Shown piece by piece: positions 12,795 through 13,891 of a stretch of 13,891 nucleotides of DNA. The DNA is taken from NCBI GenBank assembly GCA_003235605.1, contig QJVU01000755.1, forward strand, positions 1-13,891, in the 5' to 3' direction. Within the stretch, counting starts at the first letter, position 1; each line of letters begins with the position of its first letter. Both the position numbers and the translations under genes were made by a program. Under the pieces are notes generated by a model. That model was not told the DNA's origin. It did not search any database and saw only the letters and a list, made by a program, of their open reading frames with translations. Origin of the DNA: Planctomycetota bacterium (lineage in GTDB: Bacteria; Planctomycetota; UBA1135; UBA2386).

Positions 12795-13891
12795 ATGCAG
12801 ACACAGACCCTTGTCTCCGTCGCCTTCGCAATTGCCATGCTTGCCTCAACGGCCAGTCAGACGCCGGCCCAGTCCAAGATCTTCGAGAGCCTCACGGGCT
12901 GGACGCACGGGGGCACTTCACCGGAATGGACGGACGACGTGACCGCCACTGCATCGCCCTTTGGCAAGGTGGACCAGCTCAACTCCACAAAGAGCCTCAG
13001 CTACACCAAGAACTTCATCCTCGAGGCCGGGACCTATGTCGCAACTGCCAGGCTGATGAAGTTCCAGGACCAGACCGGCGTCGCTCCGATCCAGGTCGCC
13101 ATCTCCGGGTCCGCGGGCAACGTGTTCTCTACCCTGCCGGTGTTCGAGCAGAAGACGGATGCGTGGGTGTTCACGCCTTCGGTGACCTTCACCCTCAAGA
13201 CCAAGGGCGTTGTGGTTTTCGCCATCCAGAACACCGACACCAACCTCACCAAGCAGAACTACTACTTCGACAGCTTTCGCATCGGCCTGGTCCCCGAGGG
13301 TGAGGTGTTCGTCTACCAGAGCCTGACCCACAACACCTGGCAGAGCGTTCACGGTCTGCCCTATCACGCCAAGAACACCCCCGACAAGGATTCTGCGTTC
13401 GGCGAGGTGAACCAGCTCAACAGTGTCTGGTGGCTGGAGTTCAGGTCCTGGAAGACCGACGCCAACAAGAACCGCGTCAGCAACCGTCTCGTGCTGCAGC
13501 CTGGCACCTATACGTGGAACATCCGGCTGAAGCGGACCGGGGCCACCAACAACGCCATCTTCGAAACGTCGACCGCCGTCGGCGGCGGCACTTTCGTGAA
13601 GAAGACGTGGTCGAACTTCCAGCCACCCCAGAACCAATGGGTGTTGACGCCGAACGACACGTTTGTCGTGACTCAGAAGGACACCATCGTGGACTTCCGC
13701 TTCTGGGACATCCGGAACACCCTGAAGTCGGGATACCTTTTCGACGCGTTCGTTCTGAAGAAGGGAGTTTTCGATGCCATCGGCACCGGATGCAAGTACT
13801 CGCTGGGCGTCACGAACCTGAGCGCCAACCCGCCGAGCCTGGGCGGGACCTTCGCCATGAAGGTGGACAACGCACCAGGCACGGTGCTGTT
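12795..13891 (+). CDS. Secreted protein with two tandem beta-rich repeats (3' part outside window)
   Basis: The frame opens at ATG 12795 and has no stop before the window ends, giving 365 visible residues. A signal peptide is clear (hydrophobic ~6-20, cleavage near 22-26). Two related ~140-residue units follow, ~29-165 and ~171-323. Each has a QLNS element (VDQLNS 59-64; VNQLNS 205-210), then an (E/Q)(A/P)GTY strand (77-81; 235-239), a W-V-(F/L)-TP strand (124-128; 282-286) and a closing YxFD(S/A)F strand (157-161; 314-319). They look like carbohydrate-binding-type beta sandwiches, but the family is not certain. After residue ~329 a third segment begins, GTGCKYS...PPSLGGTF...NAPG, the start of a C-terminal module common in planctomycete exported proteins. 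It is likely an outer-surface or extracellular protein; no catalytic domain is visible. Confidence 0.85.
   Translation, partial: MQTQTLVSVAFAIAMLASTASQTPAQSKIFESLTGWTHGGTSPEWTDDVTATASPFGKVDQLNSTKSLSYTKNFILEAGTYVATARLMKFQDQTGVAPIQVAISGSAGNVFSTLPVFEQKTDAWVFTPSVTFTLKTKGVVVFAIQNTDTNLTKQNYYFDSFRIGLVPEGEVFVYQSLTHNTWQSVHGLPYHAKNTPDKDSAFGEVNQLNSVWWLEFRSWKTDANKNRVSNRLVLQPGTYTWNIRLKRTGATNNAIFETSTAVGGGTFVKKTWSNFQPPQNQWVLTPNDTFVVTQKDTIVDFRFWDIRNTLKSGYLFDAFVLKKGVFDAIGTGCKYSLGVTNLSANPPSLGGTFAMKVDNAPGTVL

Noticed and set aside
12918..13637. Minus-strand 239-aa frame
   Set aside because: Antisense of the secreted two-repeat protein; the plus frame has a signal peptide and internal duplication.

Overview
This window is GC-rich, densely packed bacterial DNA with no sign of phage, insertion sequence or CRISPR content. 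It probably comes from a planctomycete or a close relative. The pointers are the secreted protein at the right edge, whose C-terminus begins a Gly-Cys / PPSLGGTF / NAPG-type segment typical of planctomycete exported proteins; the frequent absence of Shine-Dalgarno sequences; and the calcium-loop membrane protein at 5847-6746. This assignment is an inference, since no phylogenetic marker is present.

Left part (1-3354). A minus-strand pair consists of an O6-alkylguanine-DNA alkyltransferase and, 37 bp downstream, a partial NtrC-family protein. The latter has lost its receiver phosphorylation residues and appears to lack the sigma54-contacting GAFTGA loop. Divergent from this pair is an exported two-domain thioredoxin/TlpA protein whose second domain has no cysteines. 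A small unrecognised helical protein (2643-3083, minus) forms its own transcription unit, with a good sigma54-type -24/-12 element upstream and a perfect hairpin plus U-tract downstream.

Stress-signalling block (3355-6746, minus). An ECF sigma factor, a one-TM anti-sigma-like protein and an RseB/MucB-like exported protein overlap by 4 bp at both junctions. This is the arrangement of the envelope-stress rpoE-rseA-rseB module. A membrane-anchored protein with calcium-binding-type repeats lies just upstream and may be part of the same operon.

Centre (6747-7809). A long non-coding stretch holds a tRNA-Arg(CCG) with encoded CCA, several strong inverted repeats, and a 34-nt tRNA-acceptor look-alike. 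The look-alike repeats both ends of the tRNA and sits 20 bp before the next gene, a cytoplasmic M61-family aminopeptidase with a PDZ domain.

Right part (9761-13891). A small unknown gene converges with lexA and a GTG-started double-CDGSH iron-sulfur protein that is translationally coupled to lexA. Upstream of lexA are a small tail-anchored membrane protein and a divergent DnaQ-type 3'-5' exonuclease. Between them lies a striking inverted repeat (CCTAACACAAC / GTTTTGTTAGG plus a third half-site) that is a good candidate for this organism's LexA operator. A YjbQ-family protein and a partial secreted protein with two tandem beta-rich repeats complete the window.
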